The position numbers were made by a program, and so were the translations under genes. 64,000 bases of DNA from Dendrobium chrysotoxum (lineage: Eukaryota > Streptophyta > Magnoliopsida > Asparagales > Orchidaceae). The notes beneath the pieces were generated by a model. The model saw only the letters and a list, made by a program, of their open reading frames with translations. It was not told the DNA's origin and made no database searches. This document shows positions 25,501 through 37,500 of the stretch, piece after piece. The DNA is taken from the NCBI GenBank assembly GCA_019925795.1, contig CM034305.1:71226573-71290572 (forward strand), read 5' to 3'. Each line of letters begins with the position of its first letter. Position 1 is the stretch's first letter.

Positions 25501-28500
25501 CGAGAATCCTCTACAGCACCTTCCAGCATCTCTTCCTAACCGGTCTGCCCTTTTCAGCCTGTACCCACCCGCTTAGGCCTGCAAATACAACCCAACCCCA
25601 TTTGAATCCATCCATTTCTGGAAAACACTCATCATCCATAGGTAAGCCCCCTCCTATTTGAGCAAATATGACCTTACTTCGCCCTATAAGCACCGAAACT
25701 TGGTCTTCCATCTTTCTGCCGGCAGATTTCCTCTTCTGATTGGCGATCATATTGCCCTAAGTCCTACCACCTCACCTGTTTCTTTACTTACCGTCAAATC
25801 TTTTCATAAAACGACTTCAACCTTCCTCTTAGCCACTTGCTTCGACACTCAGGGATGCATAATACAAATCTTTGTTCCTTGTAAGTTGCACATCTCCAAA
25901 AGTTCTTCATTGTGTCGTCGCCTCCACCCAAGGGGAGTTAAGCTGAGCTTTTCCTGCTCGATTCACAATGTATCTACCAACGATAAATTCCATCTCTTAA
26001 GTTGTTCAATAAGATCTTGGTGCTCCCATAGCTCATCCAACTCTTCAGAATTGAAATTAATAGGTTTAGATTTTTCTGGTTTCTTTTTCGCTAATTTTGA
26101 TTCCTTACTATTCTGCTCTGTCTCTGCTGAAACTGTCGCAAAATTAATAAAATCATAATGTGATGTATCATCTCCAGTCATGCTCACCACTTCTCTGTCG
26201 AAAGCCTGAGCTTTTGGTTGTCAGTCAGCTAAATCTTTAACCTAGTGAACTTCTTCGAATCTATCTTACCTAACACAATCTTTTTCTGACATCTCTTATA
26301 ATGAAGTATCACTTGATTTTACATTTGCAAATAGTAGTGATGCTTTTAGACAGAATTTTAATATTTGTTAAATCTTTTTTCCTAGGGTTAATGTTTTGAA
26401 TTTGTTACAAAGCAGCCTAACACAATCTGTTGACTTGAGTTTCCTATTTGGATATGTTGGCACTATAAGGTTTTTTATGATTCGTTTTTTTTTTTGTTCA
26501 GGTTCTTATACTCTTAAAGATAGTAGGTAGCAATCATGCTTTTAGAGGCAGAATTTGAATATCAGTTAAATATTTTTCCTGGGGATAATATTTTTGATTT
26601 GTTACACACCAACCTAAATGCTAGTATTTAAGTAGGCTGCATGATTGTTTGACAAGGATTTAGTGCATAAATAGTTTATTTAACAGGTGTGGGTCACTAA
26701 GGTTTTTTGTGTGGTGTAACCTGTTTAATAAACTTAAGAGACCTATAGTTTTGGTTCACCTAGTTCACGTTTACCAGATTGGATTTTTTTGCAATCTCTG
26801 TAATTTCTAATCTAACCTAGCAACTTATGGCACTGATCTTTCATTTTTTTTTATTATGTAATTTCTTACTGAATCATTAATTTATTCTAGTCCATGCAAA
26901 GAGAGATTTTCTACTCTTGACTTCCCAGAAAAATATGTTGGATTTTGTCATATATAGTTCATGCACTGTAAAACGTAATTCTTTCAAAAGAAAAAAAACA
27001 TATGTAATGTTCAAAAACACAAGTAACTAATGTTCTATGAACAACAACTGTTATGTCTAAGTAATAATGTATGATTTCCCCTTCTCTAAGAAAACCAAAA
27101 TTGATATTGTACTTCCAAATTGAATGTCTGATATCGATTTATCCAAAGTGAAGAAAGCTTTACGACGTCTGAAAAATCAATAGAAGAATAAATTAATATA
27201 AGATTAACAAGTTCATCGGTACCTTTTCTGCTTCTCTAGGACAAAATCAATTTAAATATCTTTCAAAAAATTAAATATGTACCTCTTCTTGTTAAGTAAT
27301 GTTTAATTGTTAGTATATTATATCACACTTTATTAACTATTATGTAGGCCCCCTAACAAAAAAATATGGGAAAATAGAGAGAAGGAGATGTCCGAGCAAC
27401 ATGGGAGATGTAGACTACATTAATCTACTATGATATCTGCATTAAGGAGATAGAATTGGAAAACAGACCAACTACTCACTTTAGTAAGGAAGGCTGGCGA
27501 AACATAACCAAAAATTTTAACGAGCGCACTAGAACCTATGATCGTATCCAACTAAAAAATAAATGGGATCAACACAAAAAGGAGTGGAAGCTTTGGAATG
27601 ATTTAATGCGCGGTGAAATGGAATAGACTGGAACCCTTTGAAGAAAATAATTGATGCTTCGAATGAGTGGTGAGATGAAAAATTATAGGTACAGTACTAT
27701 ATAAATATATATATTAAGTTACATGGTTCCATAAAACATAATGCGCTTACCAATCAACTTTTATTCCTACATTATAGGTTTTTCCATCAGCAAAGAAGTT
27801 TCGATGTAATGGAATCATGTCTAAGCTTGAGAAAAAACTAGATATTATGTTTGGTCGCGTTGTTGCTATTAGTGCTGATGTATGGGTTCCAAACTCTGGT
27901 GTATTGCCACCTGAACTCAGAGATGTAGAAGAAGTTGCATCTTCTAAAGAAGAACACCAAGATAATGAGAAATTTATTACATACGGACATCCTAGGTGAT
28001 CCTATTATAGGTGATTCACAAAGATCACATAATACTCGACCAATTACACATAAAAGAAAAAGAATTAAAACAACTAAGCTTGGGGGAAGACAATTGTTCA
28101 TCGAGCATATTGAGGAGCATGTAAGCGCAGCGAAATCTATTAGTTATGCAATATCAACATCAAATGCTTCACGGAAATGTCCCACAATTGCATATGCATT
28201 AGAAGAAATATCTCAAATACTAGAGATATTTGACGATCAAGAGTTTTATGACTTTGTCGTTGAGTATATACAAGATAGGAATCATAGGGAGGCTTTCATG
28301 GGACTCCCTACTGATAGGAAAGTTTGGTTTATAAGAAGATGATACCACAGGAGTTTCACATCTTTATTGTAGATCACAATTTGTTGCTAAATTTCAATTT
28401 TTTCAAGTGTATTTACTACTTTTGGTAGATTGTTCAAAGAATTGTGTGTATTTATTTTTAGTATGGACAACAGTTGTGCCTAATCACAACTAGTAATGTT

Positions 28501-31500
28501 AATCAGTGAACTGATGTTTAATGAATTTTAGTTTGTTCAAGATGAAGTTGTTCCTGAGTATAACATTCAAATTATTTGACTTTGGCTGACATCAACTACC
28601 GTTGTAGCATTGATTGGTTTGAGTGCTATGTTCTTCGATTGCTATTTCTGCTACTCATTTTTGATATGTTTATTATTCTTATAAAATATTAATTCATTTG
28701 ATGTATAATAGAAGGATGAAACTATGGATGCAGGGAAGGCAATCTTCATAAGTATATTTTATATGTAAATTGATAACATCACTTATTAAACTTTTATCAC
28801 TTCATAAGCATAGCTGATGACTTTGGCAAGTATCTGTTGCCTTTGGACTTGGGCTTAATAGATCATATGCCATCTTTAGCCTTGCTTTTGTGAAAATTCT
28901 TTTCTGCCAATCAATCTTATTTTAAAGTAGAAAACTTTTTTCTTTTTGTTATTCTAGGTTGAACTTGAATATCCAACATCATTAATTGAAAACTGTCACG
29001 ATAGACTTCAATAAACTTTTTAATATTACATAATATTCTCTTTTGGTTTTTTATGGAAACTATTTATTTTGTTTATATGTTTTTTCTATTTATTTGATCC
29101 TTCATATTTACCTGACTACGTAAACTATGAAGCTCAAAATGAATGTGTTTTTTTAATTGAGCTGAATGATCTTAGTAAAAATTAGTTTTTTCGCAGTTGT
29201 AGTGCATATTTCCTGAATTATTTAGAGCACAGAACCTTGAATTTCCAAAATGTTTGGCAACGATAATGACATTTGATCTATTAACTTATAGCAATCCTTA
29301 GACAAGTTTTACCATCAAGTCTGAAAACTTATGAATTCGTAGGGGATTTTTCAGTCCAAAAAGTTTAAAGTAATGTTCGCAAATTATTTGAAGATTTAGT
29401 TTTACCAGAACATTTTACTTGTATGTCTGCCTACGGAAATTATCATATCGTAAGTACAGAACTAGTTGTATTTCCATTACAGTCACTTTCAGGTTTGTTA
29501 CAGATGTTCTTCAAAGCTATCTTTCAAATTGCTCTTTTCATTTGGACGGAAAACTGGAATATTTCCCTCTTATTACAATGTACATTTACTAATTTATATG
29601 CATTGTACTCTTGTGCGCATATACACATATCACGAATATGCTTATGCAATGTTTTCAGATTTTGATGTAAATGAATGATATATGTAGTTACTTTGTACGG
29701 TAATGAATATTAAATAAATTATACTTATAATGTTTATCTTTTTTGCAGATACATAATGTCAGAGGATAATGAGAGTTGCTCCAGCGACGAGTGTAATGAT
29801 GGAATATTGTGAAATAATGATAAAATAACAATTACTCAATTTAGTAATATAATGGTAGCCTCAAGTTTTTTGCAAAATGATTACTTCTCACTTTACTTGA
29901 ACAAAAGGCCTTGCATGATATCAGGTCAAAGTGGAGATAGATGGGTACATGAGTTACTTTGTGGACATCCCGTTAGGTTTCATAATATATTTAGGATGTC
30001 CCAAGTTATATTTACAGACTTAATTTGCAAGGTAGTATCACTTTATGGTTTACGTGGTTCACATAGAACAAGTAATAGAGAAGTTCTTGAAATATCTTTG
30101 TTCATTTTGAGTCACAATGAATCCGTAAGAGCTACCTCAAAAAGATTTCAGCATTCTATAGAAACAATAAGCAGATATTTTTTTTTAGGGATTCGAGCAT
30201 TGGTTAATTTAACAAATGGATAATATAGTACTAGAAGATAAAGAATTTGGTGACATCACTGTACTTATTAAAAATGATAACAGATACATGCCATATTTTA
30301 AGGATTGCATTGAGGTCATTGACGAAACTAATGTACATGCCCGCATTCCTGTTGAAGATCAAATTTCGTATATAGGGCGACTTCATTCACCTACACAAAA
30401 TGTGATGGTAGTCTGTGATTTTAATATGTGCTTTACATTTGTGGCAGTAGAATGGGAGAGCTTAGCTTATGATGCTAGTATCTTCCAACATGTTGTAAGG
30501 AGTTTGATATACAATTTTCCTTTACCGCCATCAGGTAATTTTTAATAAACAAGAGAGATTGATTTTACTAAGGATATTTTACATTCAAGTTGATGAGAAA
30601 ATTAACATAACTGTTAACAGGTAAATTTTATTTAGTTGACGCTGGATACCCACTTCAACGAGATTTTCTTAAGCCATATCTAGAGACGAGATATCATATA
30701 TTAAATTTTCGATGAGGAAGTCGACCTACTACAGGGCACCGAGAGGTATTTAATAGGAGGCATTCCTTATTAAGAAGTGTAATATGACGGGCATTTGGTG
30801 TATATAAAAAGAAATGGAGAATTCTACGAAATATGTCGAATTATTCTTTCAAAAAATAACAGCTTATTGTAGTGGCTACAATGGCACTACATAACTATAT
30901 AAGAAGACATAACTTAAGGATTGATCCGGAATTCGGGAATGTGATGCCGATGAAAATTTTGTTCATCCGGAGGCACAGGAGTTCCAAGTTGGAGAAGAAG
31001 TTGAACCCTTAGGAAGTACGAATTATTCTGTAGAGTTACTTGATGGCTAAGGTACGAATGATATGGTTGAAGTTAGAGAGACTATTACAATGTAATTATA
31101 CACGTGTAATAGGTACTACATTTAACTTAAAATTTATTTATATTTAAATATAGTATATATAATTATTAGTAAAGCTAGTCGAAATATAATAGTAAATGAT
31201 TGATGATATACTTATAATATAGTCTAATTTTATTTCAGATTTTCTGATGAAAATTGAGATTCGTCAAATATGAGTTCCTCCAAAGTAAACCATGAAACGA
31301 CAATAGTTGAGTTTTGTTGTTTGGTAGATTTTATTTTCATCTACTTTTAGTTATTTGTTTGACTTTACTTGTAATGAATTGAGTGTTCCATTGATGTAAG
31401 TTCCTGATTCAGTGGTTGATATGATTAAAGGATTAGCCTTTTCAACAGTCGAACTTCAATAACTTTTGTAGGTATACATAGGCATGATAAAACCCTGCTT

Positions 31501-34500
31501 TTGAAACAAAATGAATCAATTGTAGACTGTGCATCCCAAATAAGTAAGGATATTAAGGTGCTGTTTGGTTGCCGGAAAAGAAAATGCAGTGTAAAGAAAA
31601 TGCAGTGTAAAGTAAATGCAATGTAAAGTAAATGTAGTGTATTCCGAATACTTTGAGATTGTTTGGTTGTCTGTAAAGTAAACGCAGGAGAACTGTTTCC
31701 CTTGTTTGGTTAGGTATATCCAGAGTAAAGTAAAGCGGTATATTTGTAATTTTTTTTTTTTGGCATTATAACTAGTGTATTTATAAAAATAGTTTATTTA
31801 TAATAATTAGTATTATTTGATTTTATAAAATAAAACTAATGTATTTATTTATTGCACTATCTTATTATAAATTTTTTTGAGATTATAAGATATAATATTC
31901 TATTGTGTATTAATTTAGCCGACGGTGGTGGCCAGCGGTGGCGGAGGTGGTGGTCGACGGTGGCTATCAAAGGTGGTGGTCGACGGTAGAGGCCATAGGT
32001 GGTTGCCGGTGGTGACGGAGGTGGTGGCCGACGGTGGTGGCCGGTGGTGGCCGGCGGTGGCGGTCAAAGGTGGTGGTCGACGGTGGTGGCTAGAGGTGGT
32101 TGCCGGCGGTGGCGGAGGTGGTGGCCAGAGGTGGTGGCCGGCGGTGGCGGTCAAAGGTGGTGGTCGACGGTGGCCAGAGGTGGTTGTCGGTGGTGGCGGA
32201 GGTGGTGGCTGACGGTGGTGGTCGGCAGTGGCGGCCGGCGGTGGCAGTCAAAGGTGGGGCTGACAGTGGCGGTCAAAGGTGGTGGCCGACAGTGGCGGTC
32301 AAAGGTGGTGGTCGACGGTGGTGGCCAGAGGTGGTTGCCGGTGGTGGTGGAGGTGGTGGCCGGCGGTGGTCAGAGGTGGTTGCCGGTGGTGGCGGAGGTG
32401 GTGGCGGCGGTGGCGGTCAAAGGTGATGGTCGACGGTGGCCAGAGGTGGTTGCCGGTGGTGGCCGGCGGTGGTGGTCGTCGGTGGTGGTCAAAGGTGGTG
32501 GTCAGAGGTGGTTGCCAGTGGTGGCGAAGGTGGTGGCCGGCAGTCGGAGGTGGCCACAAGGGGTTGCAATGCCCTTGAGTTTGCAATGTATTTAGAAGTC
32601 GCCCAAATTGGAGAAATTCTAAATGCACCAAAAATGAACTAGAACAGAATACACTGCATTTGTTTTACTTTACGTTGAATTTACTTTTCATCCAATCAAA
32701 CACCAAAATTCTCAAAACTCCTGCATTTGGATTACTTTACAAAGTAAATGCAGCAAACCAAATAGCCCCTAAGGATATATCCTTTGCCATGCCCTCTATT
32801 GCCTGCATCATTTCTGCTGTTTATTGATTTTATTAATTAATAAAGATTTAAAATTATTTCCTTGAAGCAGTGGTTGATATTTTATCCATCCTGCTTTGTG
32901 CATTTCATTGATTCCTAGTTATATGCTTAAGGATTATCTACTTGGATTAAAGTTTGATCTAAAATATTGTAAACATTTTTTTTCATGCTGTTTGATTTAC
33001 TGTTGACTACTTGCTTTCTTAATCTGAACTAAGCATGTTTATTCCTTGAGGAACTTTCTTTAGTGGTTGTGGATAAATTCTATTGTTTTATGTCAATAGG
33101 TTGACCTAAATACCTTGCTTATCCTGATACATGCATTGTCTGAAATCACTGCTTGTATAAGGGTTATTTGTCAGGGTGAAAAATTGATCAAATTGGTTAT
33201 TTTCACAAAGTAATTTTTTGTTGGATTTAGGATTTGTTTTAGGGGTAGTTTCTTAAAAGTTTTATTTCTCAAGCAGTAATGTATATCATGTTTGGTTATA
33301 ATTTTCTTTTATTATTTTTCAAAAGTTTTTTGTTTTACATGATTTTTTGTAACCATTTGATTAGATCGTGATGATCATAAAAAATTTATTGTTTGACTTA
33401 TAAAAAAATATTTTATAATAATCACAACACTAGCTGGTAAAAAAACTATTTCATCAATAACAAATTTTTTGTTATACAAAACTGAATCCGCCTCTAATGT
33501 AAATTTGGTGAACTTAACAAAATAATAGGGATGTAAAAAATGACTCGACTGAAAAAAGTTGGATTCATATTGTTTTGTTTAGTAAGCAACATAGGTTCAA
33601 GCCCAAAATTTTAATACTCTTATTTTTAATGAATATGTGAGGTTATAAAGAGATAAAATAATATAATTTAATTTATATTAATCAAGAAGTTATTCATTTT
33701 AAATGTACTCGTATTTACTGTTAAATGTCAAAATCTATGATAATAGAAAAATACTTTATAAAAATTCAATATATTTTCTCATTTATGTAATTAGTAAAAA
33801 AAATTAAGTATATTTGAGTTTAATATATGGATAATTTCATCATTCATGATGAAAAAGTTGAAATTATTAATCGTACCAAACACTTATTATCTATTTTAAA
33901 GTTTGAATAAGCATATAAAAAGCGGTTTAACCAAACAATATTATGTAATAACTCTATTATATAGAAGGTTATTTCTAAAACTCCATTTTCTCCACAATAA
34001 CTTTAAAACAAACTTTTTCAAGAACATTGACAAACCAAACGAGCCCTTAATAACAATGAAGCTGTTAGCGGTTAAAAATTGTATGACTGACTGTAAAATA
34101 ATTCAAAATGTATAAAGCCAATTTAAAAGAAATCTATTTTATGTATTTCAAAGTGCGACATAGAAAGAATTTTTTTTATTGAAATATGACGATATAATAC
34201 AAAAAGCATATAATAACCTTGTATAAATTCTAAAAAAATGCATTTTTCAATACTCAAATAAAAAAGAAAATAGAGTTTTATTATGAATTTATGCATATAT
34301 TATGCAAATTTGCTTACTAATACCAGAAATTGAGCAAACAGTTAGCAGAGACATGAACAATGACAGACCTTTACAATAATCTAATCACCAGCAAGAGAAC
34401 AAAGCCCCAAAATCAATACATCATTTACAGAGTAATATCTAAGTCAAAATAGAGATTGAGCTAAATATATTAAGGTGCTTGCATGTTGATATACGTGCTA

Positions 34501-37500
34501 CACACAAAATGATAAGGATTAACTGCAACACCAATAAGTTCATGTTAGTAATGAAAAAGCATACTGTAAAAGACCTTAAGAAAAAAGTACCACTTTGTTT
34601 TATATTAACTGCAACACCAATACGTTCATGTTAGGAATGAAAAAACATATTGTAAAAGACCTTGAGAACAAAATACTGCTTTGGTTCATATTTAGGAAAA
34701 GTGCCATTCAGATAACAGGGCTTATTTATTTCAGATTAAGGCCTCGTTTGAGACAGCTTTCTTACTGCTTCCTAAAGCAGCTTTTTAGTACAAAATTTTA
34801 TATTTTAAAAGTTTTTTGTATTAAAAAATCGTTTTATAAAATAGTACGAAAGCTGTCCCAAACAAAACCGTTCTATACTCTTTACTGTTCTGCTTTCAGT
34901 CTAACCTTGCAGGCCTTCTATCATGGTATCAGAGAGTTAGGTTTTCTTCCTTTTCTTCTCGCCACTTCAATGGCAGATTTGGACTCATCCTCTCCTGCAC
35001 AACCTGCATCATCCCTATCGGCAACCATGGCCGACTTCACCATTCCCTCAGCTCTCAAATTTCTTATGAACAATCTCAAACTTATTATCCACAATCAACT
35101 TACAAATGACAACTACCCTATTTGGCAACTTCAGATCTTCAAGCTTTTGTCCGCAAACGGCTTCAAAGGATACCTCACTGGTCATATACCCAAACCTTCC
35201 CAAACCACAGGTAAAACAAACCCTGCAGACTATCGTCCTTGGCACCTCATTGATCAAAACCTTGTATCGGCTCTTCTGTCCACAATTTCCCCCTCAGTTC
35301 TTCCTTACATCCTCAATCTCTCAACAACCAATGAGATCTGGCTCACCCTCAAGCATCGCCTGCAACCGACCAACTGATCCCGAGTCATCCAGTTGAAGAA
35401 CGATTTTCATCACATACAAATGCGAGACAGTACAATGACACAATACTTAGGTCAGATCAAGGCTCTTGTGGACAATATCACCGCTGCCGGCTCTCGCATT
35501 GATTCGGAAGACATTATTCTATACATTCTAAATGGACTGCCACCGTCTTACAATCCCTTCAAAATATACATTCGCAACTCCCAACAACCCATCAGTTTGG
35601 ATGTGCTCTGCTCTCTTCTATGCAGTGAAGAGATTATTCTTCAGACGGAGCTATAGCGAGATACCAGTCGGCCGTCCAATCATATTGCACTGTATTCAAC
35701 TCGACCAACCACACCTCGAGGTCATTCTCCTTCCAGAGGTTCCCGTGGTAGAGGAGCTCCCTTTAAGACAAACTTCAGCAATCAACCCAACAATCGCGTC
35801 TTCCCTCCAGCAGGCAATTTCCCCATCTGTCAGATCTATGGCAAGCCCGGCCACATTGCGTTGAATTGCTGGCATAAATGCAACTTATCCTATGCTCCCA
35901 CCTCCTCTTCCAACAACAAGGCTCTTCTAACCAATCAACAATCCCCTACAGCTCCCGATTGGGTTCTTGATATAGGGGCCTCAACACACCTCACCCCAGA
36001 TGCTAACAATCTTCAGTTTCTCATCCCATATACTGGCACTGACTCAATTTCCATTGCAAAAGGTAGCTCCTTACCAATACAACACACCGACCAAGGCCTC
36101 CCTCCACTTTCAGACTCCAATCGTAAGCTTCGTCTACACAACTTACTTCATATCCCTTCCCTCTCCCATACATAAATTAATCACTGATAACAATTCTTCA
36201 ATCTCCTTTGATGCTAATGGCTTCCTTATCAAGGATCTGCTGGACAATCACCCTCTCCTTCGTGGACATGGTCATGATGGCCTTTCCTCCATTTTGGCTA
36301 CCTCTCCAACACACTCCACTCCAACATCGCCTCCCCCAATCACTGGCATGCTCGTCTCAGTCACCCCAACTCCAGAACTTTACAGGCTTTAACTAGTACA
36401 ATACCTTCTATATGTACTACCTCCCCCTCATATGTCTGCACATCTTGTAATGTGGCAAAAAGCCACAAGTTATATTTTTCTTCTAGTCAAACTCGTGTAG
36501 ACAAACCGTTTATGATAATGCACTCTGATGTTTGGGGTCCAGCCCCGGTACCCTCTTTAAATGGTTTTCGTTACTATGTTATCTTTATAGATGAATATAC
36601 TCACTTTACTTGGTTGTTCTTAATGCACACCAAAGCCGAGACATTTTCTAAATTTTAGCAGTTTCATATGCTTGTGCATACAAATTCTTATTCACACATT
36701 CAAACATTACGCTCCGACAGGGGCGGCGAATTTACAAGCACCAACTTCCCAACCTTTCTACAAAAGAATGGCATTGTCTAGCAACTCAGCTGCCCTCATA
36801 TACCCCGGAACAAAATGGGCTTGCTGAACGCAAGCACCGTCACCTACTGGACATCACACGCACTCTTCTTCATGCAGCAAATCTTCCAAACCACTTCTGG
36901 GCTAAAGCTCTCCTCACTTCCAACTATCTTATTAATCGTCTTCCCACAAAAGCCTACAACCTTCATATACCCTTCCAACTTCTCCATGGTCGTCTTTCCT
37001 CTTATTCTCATTTAAAGACCTTTGGTTGCCTCTTCTTCCCTTGGCTCAAATCGATAGAACAAAACAAACTCACGCCTCGCTCTTAAGAGTGTATCTTCCT
37101 CGGCTACTCCACCACTCATAAAGGATACAGATGCCTAAACCTCCACAACAATAAACTTCACATATCTCGTCATGTCGTTTTCCATGAACATGTTTTTCCA
37201 TTCAAATCTTCCACCACCTCATCATCAAACACCTCTCCTCATTCCACTGCAGCACTACCTTCCTCACCTTTGCTACTCATACCAACCTCTGTCTTACACA
37301 ACAACCATCCCCAACTCCCTATTTCACCTCAATCTACTCCTTCGCCTGGTCCACCGGTCACCACCCATAATTCTACTTCCACCTCCTCTCCAATACATCT
37401 CCAATCCTCTCAGTCCTCTCCTCCACCTTCTCTACCTCCCACAACTTCCCTTCACCCTATGCAAACTCGCCTTAAAATTGGCCATCAATGTCCCAAACAC

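Larger units (their letters stand above)
25193..34046 (+). mobile_element. PIF/Harbinger DNA transposon, 8.85 kb, invertase intron 3
   Basis: Left end CGCCTCGTTTGTTAATCC and right end (inverted) GGGCTCGTTTGGTTTGTC form imperfect terminal inverted repeats. The element is flanked by TTA on both sides (25190-25192 and 34047-34049), the 3-bp duplication of this superfamily. Inside, on the plus strand, lie the Myb/SANT-like ORF1 and the DDE transposase, as expected for PIF elements. A nested transposon sits at 31557-32769. It carries an apparent host-gene fragment at 25963-26190. Stops in both genes make it non-autonomous now. It runs antisense to the invertase. Confidence 0.85.

Noticed and set aside
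31915..32642. Several long overlapping ORFs on both strands in the GGTGGC region
   Set aside because: A trinucleotide-like G-rich repeat stays open in most frames. The products are only Gly/Val/Trp/Arg or Pro/His/Thr repeats.
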